From assembly GCA_022564995.1 (NCBI GenBank), contig JADFKK010000002.1, forward strand, positions 1-64,000: a DNA stretch of 64,000 bases. The letters run 5' to 3'. Position numbers and translations under genes: made by a program. The stretch comes from Planctomycetota bacterium (lineage in GTDB: Bacteria > Planctomycetota > Planctomycetia > Pirellulales > JADFKK01). Positions 38,278 through 47,511 of the stretch are shown in pieces; position 1 is the stretch's first letter, and every line of letters starts with the position of its first letter. The notes under the pieces were generated by a model. The model had not been told where the DNA came from. It searched no databases and was given only the letters and a program-made list of their open reading frames with translations.

Positions 38278-39732
38278 CTACAAATCTCGCTTCACTTGCT
38301 TCAACTCCTCCGCCTCCGGCAACGCCTTGTAATACGCATCCAGCGGATAACACCCGGAAACAATTCCGGCGCGGGGAGCCGTGGTGCAATCGCTAAACGT
38401 GCGGCAGACGCGCTTGCGGGCGAGTTTTCCCGTGCTAAGACAATCGGCCGGCATCTGCGGATACGAAAGCACCATCCGGCCCAGGCCGACCGAATCGATC
38501 CAGCCGGCTCGCACGACCGCCTGGGCGACGTGCGGCAGATAATCTTGCAGATACGAATAGCCGGTGCCGACCAGCGGCATCGCCGGCACGGCCGCTTTGC
38601 ATTGCCGCGCCGCCTGAATCTGCCGGGCCACGCCGACGAGCGGATCTTCCGGCGGCTGATAACCGTCGCTGGGTGGAAAGATGGCCGGCCGCTGAATGTG
38701 CGGGCTGTAATACGGACTGCCGCAGGAGATGTTGACCGACGCCACGCCCAACTCAGCCAGCCGGCGAATTAACTCGATCGGCTCTTTCAGGTCGATCGAC
38801 AATGGATCGTCGGCATCAACACCAAAGCCGTCTTGATATGGCAGCAAATCGACAGCATCCATCGGCTCGCCCGTCTCGCGGCTGCTTTTGTACGGCAGCG
38901 TGTCGAACGCGCTGAGCCGCACCAAAACCATCAACTCGGGCACTTCGTCGCGAATGCGCTCGATGATGGTCCGCAGCAGCCGTGTGCGACCTTCCAAGTC
39001 GCCGCCGAAAGGGCCCGCTCGACGCCGGGCGCTGAGAAACTCATGCAGCAAATAACCGTGACAGGCCTTCACGTCGACGAAGCGAAACCCAACGTCGCGG
39101 GCGAGCTTCGCGGCGGCGACATAGCTGTCGATCAGCCCTTCCAATTCGCCGTCCGTCCAGACAATCGAATCATCGTCCGGGTCGATGCCAAACTTTTCAT
39201 CGAGCAGCGGATGATGGTAGGCGATTCGCGGCTGGAGTTTTTCGTCGTCGGGCCGACAAAAGCGCCCAGAGTGCGTCAGTTGCAGTCCGACCAGCAAGTC
39301 GTCGGTCGTGCCGAACTGCTGCCGGTGGGCGTCGGTCAACTCGTCGAGCAACGCCGTCAGTCCCGCACGATTCTCCGCCACGCAGAGCGTCTGTCGCGGA
39401 TTGGCCCGTCCGTCCGGCTGCACGGCGGCCGCCTCTCCGCCCCAGATCAGCTTGGCCCCACTGAGGCCGAAGTTGCGCCAGCGCCGCAAGGTATGTTCCG
39501 ACGGCGAGCCATCGCGGTTGGCGTCCCAGCCCTCCATCGGATGAATACACCAGCGATTGCCGACCGTGAAGCCGCCGATCACGAGCGGCGCGGCCAGCGG
39601 CGACCCCTGTTCGGCCGTGAGAATCTCATCGTCGACCGGCAGGTCGATGCCGAGCACAGTCAGCCGATCGCGCAGCGCCCCGACGTCCTTGAGCTGGGCA
39701 ATCTTGACGTAAGACGCGGGCATGTGTGTCAC
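38278..39732 (-). CDS. NADH:flavin oxidoreductase / Old Yellow Enzyme family protein
   Basis: 'NRWCIHPMEGWDANRDGSPSEHTLRRWRNFGLSGAKLIWGGEAAAVQPDGRANPRQ', 'LQLTHSGRF', 'DVGFRFVDVKACHGYLLHEFLSARRRAGPFGGDLEGRTRLLRTIIERIRDEVPELMVLVRLSAFD'. Confidence 0.9.
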   Translation of the reverse strand: MTHMPASYVKIAQLKDVGALRDRLTVLGIDLPVDDEILTAEQGSPLAAPLVIGGFTVGNRWCIHPMEGWDANRDGSPSEHTLRRWRNFGLSGAKLIWGGEAAAVQPDGRANPRQTLCVAENRAGLTALLDELTDAHRQQFGTTDDLLVGLQLTHSGRFCRPDDEKLQPRIAYHHPLLDEKFGIDPDDDSIVWTDGELEGLIDSYVAAAKLARDVGFRFVDVKACHGYLLHEFLSARRRAGPFGGDLEGRTRLLRTIIERIRDEVPELMVLVRLSAFDTLPYKSSRETGEPMDAVDLLPYQDGFGVDADDPLSIDLKEPIELIRRLAELGVASVNISCGSPYYSPHIQRPAIFPPSDGYQPPEDPLVGVARQIQAARQCKAAVPAMPLVGTGYSYLQDYLPHVAQAVVRAGWIDSVGLGRMVLSYPQMPADCLSTGKLARKRVCRTFSDCTTAPRAGIVSGCYPLDAYYKALPEAEELKQVKRDL

Positions 39733-39855
39733 GTAGGTTATGCTTCAGCATAACAAAAACAATGGAAAAACCAGTTTTGGATGTTGATCGCGTTCGAGCC
39801 GGTGCAGTTGGTCTTCTGATAGTATTCCGTCCGCGAGTTGTTGTTCGATGCGATC

Positions 39856-40056
39856 CTAGAGTGCGGTTCCTCCGGTGTGGTCCGCGTCGTTGTGCGACAC
39901 GATAAGTCGGACGATATGCGACACGCGAAACCGTTCGAGTGCCTGCAAGAGGGTGCGGCTGCCGCGACCTCCCCCGTCAATCACAACGGCCTGCTGCCCG
40001 CCGAGCAATAACAAGTTGCAGGTGCCTTGCCCGACATCAAGGAAATAGACTTCCAC
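39856..40056 (-). pseudogene. N-terminal fragment of a ComEC/Rec2-like MBL-fold hydrolase
   Basis: GTG start; 'MEVYFLDVGQGTCNLLLLGGQQAVVIDGGGRGSRTLLQALERFRVSHIVRLIVSHNDADHTGGTAL*' contains HNDADH but ends far short of a full domain. Confidence 0.65.
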
Positions 40057-40068
40057 CGATCTTCACTT

Positions 40069-41190
40069 TCAATTGGATGAATCCCAGTCAGCATCGGGGA
40101 GTTCCGAAGAAGTTCGCATGGAATCCCATATACCTTGTCGCTGGGTGTCGCTAAGTCTCGGAGCGGTCGCGGTCCTAGAGACGTATTCGACTTTCATGAA
40201 CCGCATCGACCGTGGATGATAAACCACGATTGCCTCAAACGGTTGGCCAGGCTTGTACTCGCAAACTCAGCCGGCATTTCGTCCAGCCGTACGCGGTGCG
40301 AATCTCCGTTTTCCCACGCGATTCGATTATGACCGGGCCGGGCATCTTCCACTCGACCAAGCTGGCGGAGTTTCACAAGGTGAATGTTTCGATACTGTGC
40401 GATGTCGATGCGATCCGACAGCATTTGCCACATGGCCCGCTCCGACGATGACATTTCAAACGGCCTCTTACTGATCAGCTTTTGGAATTCGGTATGAAGC
40501 TGGTCTTTCCAGAAATCCTCACTGCCCGAAACGGGACGCTCGCCGAGCACGAACTCGTCAACATGGCGAATGATAGGTGGAACGTCGGGAATGGCAACGA
40601 ACGGCATCGGATCAATCCTGTTCACGAGGGTCAAAGAGCCGCCACGCTTCTTCAGTCAGGCTCTCCTTGAAGCAATCTCGCATATACTCGTGAGAGCAAG
40701 CCAACCTTTTCTTGACAAGTCCTCCAGTCGTTCAATCCTTCCGTTTCGTTAGCGGAATCTCAACCACATCAATGTACGCGATGACCGCGTCCCTGATCTG
40801 CAACGGTTCAAAGCGTTGAATGAAATCCCTAAACTTACCCATGGCCTCATCACAAAGTTGCGAAAAGCCGGGGTACGATGACCCGGCCTCCGCGACATTG
40901 AAAATCAACTTGTCCTCGGTCCACTGGATTCAGCGAGAACGGTCCCGGTTGTACACCTGAACCTTTCGGATCGCCATTTCCTGTCGGACAACCTGGGGTA
41001 GTTCGCGAAGCGAACCACCCTCAAGGGCGACGCGGCGTTCGGCTTCAAATTCAGCATCCGGAAACTGCTCGGAATACCGAGAGAAAAATTCCCGCGCCGC
41101 CTCACCGGTCCACGGAGGACGGTCGGGGTTGGGCTCAAATCGAAGACCGATCCAGGCCTCAATGATCGGTGGTTTGCCCAGCGATTCCAT
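40069..41190 (-). pseudogene. Decayed TIGR04255-family-like protein
   Basis: N-terminal piece 40930..41190 ('KPPIIEAWIGLRFEPNPDRPPWTGEAAREFFSRYSEQFPDAEFEAERRV...NRDRSR*'); in-frame TGA, then same frame 'IQWTEDKLIFNVAEAGSSYPGFSQLCDEAMGKFRDFIQRFEPLQIRDAVIAYIDVVEIPL'; C-terminal piece in another frame (40194..40634, 'VNRIDPMPFVAIPDVPPIIRHVDEFVLGE'). Confidence 0.55.
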
Positions 41191-41616
41191 CGGTATTTCG
41201 TTGGAACTATAGGGGAATTACAGCAACTCTAGCCTACCACAGCGATGAACCACTTCACACCGGTGCCGTTACCTTTCGCATCGTCCCCGGTAACCACGAA
41301 AGAGTAGGCTCACTTGCCCGGAAAACCAGGCGCGAACGCTATTTCCCTCACCGTAGCAGCTCTTCTCGCAATCTAGCCAGACCAAACCTCGTTTTCGCTG
41401 CTATGGGTGCTCGCGTCGGAGCGAGGGCTGAGTACATCTGCCCCACTCGGCGCGTTCAGTATCTGGCTGCGGGAGGCGAAACCGGAACAGATGGGCCGAC
41501 GTCTTGGCCGGCTGGCGTGCCGCTGGCGTGGCTGCGGCTTGGTGTCGAGCCCGCCACGCCCTCGCCATTTTTGGCGATTCTGCGGGCTGGCCATCGTCGT
41601 AACCCCTGTTGTCAGC

Positions 41617-41646
41617 TTGTTATGGGACGCGCCTGGGGGCTATAAT
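41617..41646 (+). promoter_or_regulatory. Candidate sigma70-type promoter (TTGTTA - 18 bp - TATAAT) upstream of the SrfC/SrfB cluster
   Basis: ttgttatgggacgcgcctgggggctataat; first CDS begins at 41782. Confidence 0.35.
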
Positions 41647-41781
41647 TCAACTTAGGCAGATGCCGAGCCGAAGCTGCGGGCGGCGATGCCCCCATAACTG
41701 GACCATTGGTGGGGGAGGCAGCGCTGCCGCGCGGGCCAATTCGGTCCGAACGCGTCCGCGCCAACATGAGGTGAAAAAGTT

Positions 41782-44544
41782 ATGGCTGCACCAGTTTTGC
41801 GTATCGACGTGGCGGAGAATTCCCGCGATTTTCAGCTCGTGGCGCTCGAACCGGGGCTGCCGATGCTCGACCGCGGCGGGGTCAACTCGGCGACGATGTT
41901 TAAGTGGCTGGGGCCGCTGGTGGCCGAGCCGGAATTTGTCGGCGACTCGGTTCGCTATTACGTGCGCGACGTGATGGGCGGGCGGCCGGAGGGCGTCGAA
42001 TGTTATCCGGCGACCGAAGACGATTTGCAGGGCCCGCTCCGCAAGGGTCTGGAGGAGTTGCAAGAAAAAATCGGCACGGTCGCGCCGGAGAATTCGACCG
42101 AGCGAGCGATTCACGGCATCATCAGCAGCCGCTTCGAGACCTTGGTCTCCGACGAAGGCGCGGAGGAGCGCGAGGTCAGCTTCTTTAAGTATCGCATCGG
42201 CAAAGAGCCTTGGCGGTTGGTTTGGTGCTGGGGCTATCAACGCCGCGACCAAACTCCGGCCCCGGCGATGATCTGCACCGATCCGGCCTGCAAGCTGTTG
42301 TTCCTGCGGCTGAGCGGCCACAACGCCCAGTGTCCCGGCTGTTCGGAATACTCGGCCATTCTGGTCCGCAAGCGTAGCAAATGGCCGCTGGCGGTGGCGG
42401 CGCTCGTATTGTTGTTGCTGATGGCCGTAGGGCTGTGGTGGCTGGACCGACCGAAGTTGGTCATTACGCCGGGTAAGATCGCCGGACGGGCCGGCACGAC
42501 GCAACATTTCACCGTCGAGCGATCGAGGCTCATCTGGTCGTTTTTCTTTGGGGCAGATGACGTTACCAAAGAGGTGGTCGCCTTTAGTTACGCTCCGGCG
42601 GTTGTTGAGGTGCAAGGGCAGGCTGCCACGGTCCGTCTGAAATCGAAGGGCCAGGCCGTGGTTCACTTCCTTCACAACGGCCTGGAGGAAGACGTCGTTG
42701 TCGATGTTACCCCGCCGGAAAACCCGCTCATGCTTTATCTCGATCCCGAGGGGCTGATTACGCTCGGCGTCGACGCAACGTACCAACCGAAAATCATGGG
42801 CGAATGGGCCGACGGGGAAAAGGCCGAACTATCTGGCTCGATCGATTGGGATTACCAGCGGGACGGAATCGTCCACATCGTCAACGGCAAGCTGCAAGGC
42901 AAGGCCCAAGGCGAAGAGACGCTGGTGGCCAAATATCGCGCCAGCCCCGACAACGAAACCATCACGCTCGACGTGCCGGTGAAGGTCACGCCGCAGCAGT
43001 ATCTGGCGATTTCAGCGACACTCGAACCGGGCGAGTTGGTCGTCGGCCAGTCGGGACGAATCAGCGTGCTCGGCACGACCGAAGGCGGCGAGGAACTCTC
43101 GCTGAGCGATTCGTCGGCGATCGAGTTCGAGATCTCCCCGGACGGAGTGGCCCGAATCGATGAGCACGGCTATTTGGTCGCGGCGAAGGAAATCGATAAG
43201 GGTAAATTGAGGGTAACATACGGCGAATTGAGCACATCGGTCAGTTTCAGCGTGCGGGAAGGTTCGCTGTATACAGAACTTGTGGTGGTTCCGTCGAAGG
43301 TTGAGCTCTACGTTGGGCAAACCGATTATCTCGACGTGCGCGGGCCAGGGTCGGACGAGCCAAAAATTGTCAGTGCCGATCCTGCCATTGTCGAAGTGTT
43401 CGGTGAATCCCAAACTCTTGTCGGCCGCGGCGAGGGCACGACGACGCTCACGGTCACCAAGGGCGGAAAGTCGGTCGAGGTGCCGGTAACCGTCGCCGGC
43501 GACGTGTTGGATCTGGTCAAGTCACTGGCCATCTTGCCATCGCAGATCACGGTGAAGGCGGGCGGGTATAAATCGTTCAGCGTGGTCGGTTACCTCGGCG
43601 AAGGCCGCGCCGTCGACATCGCCGCCGACCGTCTCGATTGGCAACAGATCCCTTCGCCCCTCATGGCCGAGGTCGACAAGGGGCTGATGATCGTCCGCGG
43701 TAAAGCGATCAACGGCGACATTCGGCAGAAGCTGGTGATCGGCGTGACGGGGCGCGACGATCTGCTGGCCGAGGCGGACGTGTCGGTGATTGCTTCCGGA
43801 AAACTTTCCCGGCTCGAATTGCTGTTGGCCGGCGATCCGTTCCGCGACGCGCCGCCGTTCGATCTGGTGATTCCGCAAACGGTCCTGATCGACGGCCACA
43901 AAGTGATCGTGCGCGGTGTCGACGGCGGCGGATTTCGGATTGTTTCGAACCTCGACGACTACGGTGTGTACGGCTTTATGACCGATGACACGGTGACCGA
44001 GATCAACGGGCGCATTATTAGAAACAGCGACGATTTGAGGCGCGAGCTGAGGGTCATCCGCAGCGGTGGTATCAACGGGACGATCACCGTAATTCGTGGC
44101 GGACGAGAGATTACGCTCGGGGCGATTGGCGGAGGGACGCCGTTCGCTTCGGTCGAGCTCGACCACGACTCCGACGGCGCCGGCGGGTTCACCGTTAGCG
44201 CCGTGGTGGTCTCGAATCGCAAGACGGGCGGCTTGCAGTATCAGGTTTACGAAGAAGGCACCCAGCCGCCCAGCGAGTGGGTCGATGCTCAAGTCGGCGC
44301 AGACGGCTTGCTGGCGGTGTCGATTCGCAGTGCGACCATCAAACGCGGACCAAAAAACGCCCGTTACGGGCTGATTATCGTCAGCCGCGACCCGGCCGGC
44401 GGCGCCGTGCAGGCCCATCGTTTCGCTTTCAGCCTGGACACCAAGATTCGCAAGGAAGAGGGCGATAATAAAGATAGCGAGGAGCCGGGCGGGATTCCGG
44501 GGGTTGATGCGTCGGCGCCGGATGCGCCGTCGTTTGATCCGTAG
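41782..44544 (+). CDS. Large membrane protein: N-terminal zinc-ribbon-containing region, one TM, Ig/BIG2-like repeats, PDZ-like C-terminal domain
   Basis: 'MICTDPACKLLFLRLSGHNAQCPGCSE' (CxxxxC...CPGC), TM 'WPLAVAALVLLLLMAVGLWWL', repeated 'VVVPSKVELYVGQTDYLDVRGPGSDEPKIVSADPAIVEVFGESQTLVGRGEGTTTLTVT', PDZ-like 'DDYGVYGFMTDDTVTEINGRIIRNSDDLRRELRVIRSGGINGTITVIRGGREITL'. Confidence 0.8.
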   Translation: MAAPVLRIDVAENSRDFQLVALEPGLPMLDRGGVNSATMFKWLGPLVAEPEFVGDSVRYYVRDVMGGRPEGVECYPATEDDLQGPLRKGLEELQEKIGTVAPENSTERAIHGIISSRFETLVSDEGAEEREVSFFKYRIGKEPWRLVWCWGYQRRDQTPAPAMICTDPACKLLFLRLSGHNAQCPGCSEYSAILVRKRSKWPLAVAALVLLLLMAVGLWWLDRPKLVITPGKIAGRAGTTQHFTVERSRLIWSFFFGADDVTKEVVAFSYAPAVVEVQGQAATVRLKSKGQAVVHFLHNGLEEDVVVDVTPPENPLMLYLDPEGLITLGVDATYQPKIMGEWADGEKAELSGSIDWDYQRDGIVHIVNGKLQGKAQGEETLVAKYRASPDNETITLDVPVKVTPQQYLAISATLEPGELVVGQSGRISVLGTTEGGEELSLSDSSAIEFEISPDGVARIDEHGYLVAAKEIDKGKLRVTYGELSTSVSFSVREGSLYTELVVVPSKVELYVGQTDYLDVRGPGSDEPKIVSADPAIVEVFGESQTLVGRGEGTTTLTVTKGGKSVEVPVTVAGDVLDLVKSLAILPSQITVKAGGYKSFSVVGYLGEGRAVDIAADRLDWQQIPSPLMAEVDKGLMIVRGKAINGDIRQKLVIGVTGRDDLLAEADVSVIASGKLSRLELLLAGDPFRDAPPFDLVIPQTVLIDGHKVIVRGVDGGGFRIVSNLDDYGVYGFMTDDTVTEINGRIIRNSDDLRRELRVIRSGGINGTITVIRGGREITLGAIGGGTPFASVELDHDSDGAGGFTVSAVVVSNRKTGGLQYQVYEEGTQPPSEWVDAQVGADGLLAVSIRSATIKRGPKNARYGLIIVSRDPAGGAVQAHRFAFSLDTKIRKEEGDNKDSEEPGGIPGVDASAPDAPSFDP

Positions 44545-44560
44545 TGGCGCGGGAGGACGG

Positions 44561-44622
44561 GCGCGACCACTGGTCGCGGCTTTACATACGTGACTTGCGC
44601 GACCAGCGGACGCGGCTTTACA
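44561..44622. repeat. Two head-to-tail copies of GCGCGACC(A/G)C..GCGGCTTTACA
   Basis: 44561-44586 gcgcgaccactggtcgcggctttaca (identical to 22251-22276) and 44597-44622 gcgcgaccagcggacgcggctttaca. Confidence 0.8.
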
Positions 44623-44653
44623 AAAACAGAGCAGGAGCGATTGATACCAACCC

Positions 44654-47206
44654 ATGCCATTTCCTGATGATCGAGACCTCAGCTTGCAGCGGCAGGCCGA
44701 GCAGGTTGAAAACTTCGCCACGGACCTGAGTGACTGGCTGGCACAGTTCAATCCGGCGCGCAAGGAAACCGACTTGCTGCCGGTGGCCGAGAGCGACGAG
44801 TTCGAATTGTTCCGCCTCCGCCGCCTGGCGCACAGCTTGTACAGCTCCGCCAAGGTGCCGGTGGCCGCGGCCATCTACGGGCCGTCGCAGGTCGGCAAGA
44901 GCCTGCTGGTAGGCCAGATTCTCAAGCCCGACGACGACCACTTCACCCCGCTCGGCATGGACGAAAACAGCGGCGAGCCGGCCTATTACAAGGGCCTCTC
45001 GTTCGACAACGATCTCAATCCCCAGAGCGGATCGAACGAAGCCACGGCCCTGGTCACGCGGTTTACCACCAAGGACCGTTACACCACCGCCGCGCCGGAA
45101 TTCCCGGTGATGGTCCGGGCGCTCACCCGGGCGCAGTGGCTGCGCGTGCTGGCCCGCGGCTTTCTGATCGAGTGTTCGCTGCCCGAGATGACCGCCTGGG
45201 ACAGCGACGCCTTGGAGTCGCTGTTCGTCGAGTTACAAAAAGGCTATCGGGCCGCCGAAGTCGACCGCCGCTGGCAGATGGATCTGCTCGACGTGTTCGG
45301 CTACATGCGAAGCTGCGACCCGCGCGGGTTTCCCTCGACCGAAGCGGTGTTTAACGGATTCATGAGCCGTTACCCGCTTTCCGACGAAGGCTACGTGCAA
45401 CTCGCCTCCGAGTTGTTTTGGGACGGCTGGGACAGCCTGACCAACATGTTCAACACGATCAACCACTTCTTACAGCGAATTCGCAAGGAAGGCCGCGACC
45501 CGGCGATCTTCACGCATTGGGCCGGCGTGCGATTTCTGCTCGACAGCCAGCGGGCGAAAGTCCACGAGCGGCAGATGTCGCAGTGTTTCAAACGGGTCGA
45601 ATGGGCCGACTTTCGGCTGGCCGACACGGGCGATTTCTTCGTGCTGGAGTATCACCCCGGTCGCGGCGGCGGCACCGAACAGCTCGAAACGATCCAGGCG
45701 GCGATGCTCGAATTGGTGATCCCAATTCTGCCCCACCGGCTCAGCGACGACTGGCGCAAGACGATCGAACAGATCGACATCCTCGACGTGCCCGGCATGA
45801 GGGCCGGCCGCCAGGGAGCCACCGCCGGCAAGCGGACCGCCGCCGACACGATCGAAGAACAGATGGAGATCGTCAAGCGCGGCAAGGTCGCTTATCTGTT
45901 CGAGCGCTACACCGAAGAATTACAGATTCAGACCTTGTTGCTGTTGGCCCGCGGCGGAAACCTGGAAGTCACCGCGCAGATGAAACACCACGTCGACACC
46001 TGGGGCAAGGCGCGTTACGGCGAGAAGGTCTGGCCGACGAAGGTTCGCGACGAGCTGCCGGCTCTGTTCGTCGGCATGACCGGCATCGACGAGGAATTCC
46101 GCAATCGCGACGAATACGCCGACGCGATGCTGTTCGAGGCCCGGCTGTCGCAATTGGCCGACGCGCTGAACGTGGTGATGAACGACTTCGGCGGCAAGGG
46201 CAAGAGTTTTACCAACACCTACCCGATTCGCTATCCCGGCACCTGGGACACCAACGAAAAACAACGCCAGGAATCTGACCCGGAAAAATGGGTGCGGGCC
46301 GAGAAGGCCTTTCTGGCTTCGAAGGCGGTGCAGACCTACGTCAAATCGCCCGAGCAGCGTTGGCGCTGCGCCATGGACGACAACGACGGCGGGCTGTCGC
46401 TGATCAGCGCCGGTTTTCGGCAATGCACGACCGCCGAAAAGAAACAGGACCAATTGCAGAAGGAAATCAACGATGTCTTCAATCGGTTGATGCAGTTGGC
46501 CCAGGGCTGGGTGGTCGATCCCGACGTCAACGTCGACCGCGAGAAGCGGGTGGCCAGCGCCCAGAAGCTGCTGGACTGGCTGAGCAAGAACCGTCAGGCG
46601 ATCTACTTCCGCATTCGTGGCATCGAACACGCCCTGTCGCTGAAAGACGGCGACGAGATGCAGTTGGCCGATTTCGCCGACATGAGCAGCAGCACCGCGG
46701 GCCGGCCCGATGCCATCGAGAAGCGTTTTCCGCAGCACTTAAAACAGTTCTTGCACGAATGGACGACGACCGTGGTGCCCAAATACTGGGAGCAATACAC
46801 GGCGGATCATCCCGAAGGCGGCCCCTGGCTCGACGCCGAGGATTTCAACACGTTTTCGCGTCACTTGCGAGACTACATGCTCTCCGAAGAGGTCTTCGCC
46901 ACGCTCTCGGAGCGTCTGCTGCCGATCGTAAATCTGAAAATCCGCGACGAGGCGGCCAAGCGGCGAACCCGCCGCAAGTACGTGCGGATCATCATGAACG
47001 ATTTCATGCTCAATCCGGGTCCGAACCAAAAGGCGTTGGAAGAGGCCGAGCTGGAAGACGGGGAAGACTACGGCCTGATGGAGACGGTCATGCAGCGCTG
47101 GACCAAGCGGCTAAGGATGGCCCTGGCCTCCGGAGCCGGCCAACACATCGACATCCCGCCCGGCAATGCGGAGTTGATGGAAGTGGTCGAGCCGTTTGAT
47201 ACGTAG
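44654..47206 (+). CDS. SrfC-like P-loop NTPase (putative virulence-factor family)
   Basis: 'VPVAAAIYGPSQVGKSLLVGQIL' Walker A; 'IDILDVPGMRAGRQG' G3/Walker-B-like DxPG; overall resemblance to SrfC. Family call from motif reading only. Confidence 0.7.
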   Translation: MPFPDDRDLSLQRQAEQVENFATDLSDWLAQFNPARKETDLLPVAESDEFELFRLRRLAHSLYSSAKVPVAAAIYGPSQVGKSLLVGQILKPDDDHFTPLGMDENSGEPAYYKGLSFDNDLNPQSGSNEATALVTRFTTKDRYTTAAPEFPVMVRALTRAQWLRVLARGFLIECSLPEMTAWDSDALESLFVELQKGYRAAEVDRRWQMDLLDVFGYMRSCDPRGFPSTEAVFNGFMSRYPLSDEGYVQLASELFWDGWDSLTNMFNTINHFLQRIRKEGRDPAIFTHWAGVRFLLDSQRAKVHERQMSQCFKRVEWADFRLADTGDFFVLEYHPGRGGGTEQLETIQAAMLELVIPILPHRLSDDWRKTIEQIDILDVPGMRAGRQGATAGKRTAADTIEEQMEIVKRGKVAYLFERYTEELQIQTLLLLARGGNLEVTAQMKHHVDTWGKARYGEKVWPTKVRDELPALFVGMTGIDEEFRNRDEYADAMLFEARLSQLADALNVVMNDFGGKGKSFTNTYPIRYPGTWDTNEKQRQESDPEKWVRAEKAFLASKAVQTYVKSPEQRWRCAMDDNDGGLSLISAGFRQCTTAEKKQDQLQKEINDVFNRLMQLAQGWVVDPDVNVDREKRVASAQKLLDWLSKNRQAIYFRIRGIEHALSLKDGDEMQLADFADMSSSTAGRPDAIEKRFPQHLKQFLHEWTTTVVPKYWEQYTADHPEGGPWLDAEDFNTFSRHLRDYMLSEEVFATLSERLLPIVNLKIRDEAAKRRTRRKYVRIIMNDFMLNPGPNQKALEEAELEDGEDYGLMETVMQRWTKRLRMALASGAGQHIDIPPGNAELMEVVEPFDT

Positions 47207-47227
47207 GGAGTGATCGCGGCGCGATCA

Positions 47228-47422
47228 CTTTTAACTAGCCCAGGCATTCATGCCTGGGAACCCGAACGCCGCGCCCGCTCCTCTTCGCCCCTTTAGGGGC
47301 ACGACGCTCGGGAACAAGCGATTCGGCGTTTTCCTGGACCAGAAAAGCCCCTAAAGGGGCTGAAAAAAAGATTTGCGATGCGTCCCCAATTCCCAGGCAT
47401 AAATGCCTGGGCTAATTAAAAG
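47228..47422. repeat. Nested palindromic repeat cluster, copy 2 (same outer arms as 2486..2670, different inner hairpin)
   Basis: Left cttttaactagcccaggcattcatgcctggg; right cccaggcataaatgcctgggctaattaaaag; inner cccctttaggggc / gcccctaaaggggc. Confidence 0.85.
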
Positions 47423-47511
47423 TCGGATGGCAAAACTTTCCCGGTGGCCGAACGGCCGGCAAAAGCCTAAGATGCACACTTTCCTGAATCCGTAGGACAC
47501 CAAGCAAAACG

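Noticed and set aside
41300-41640. Short + ORFs 41169..41645 and 41407..41655
   Set aside because: Arg/Ser-rich translations without motifs in a noncoding-looking gap; no support as genes.
43522-44874. 450-aa minus-strand ORF
   Set aside because: Antisense to the PDZ/Ig-like gene and start of the SrfC-like gene; no domain signature.
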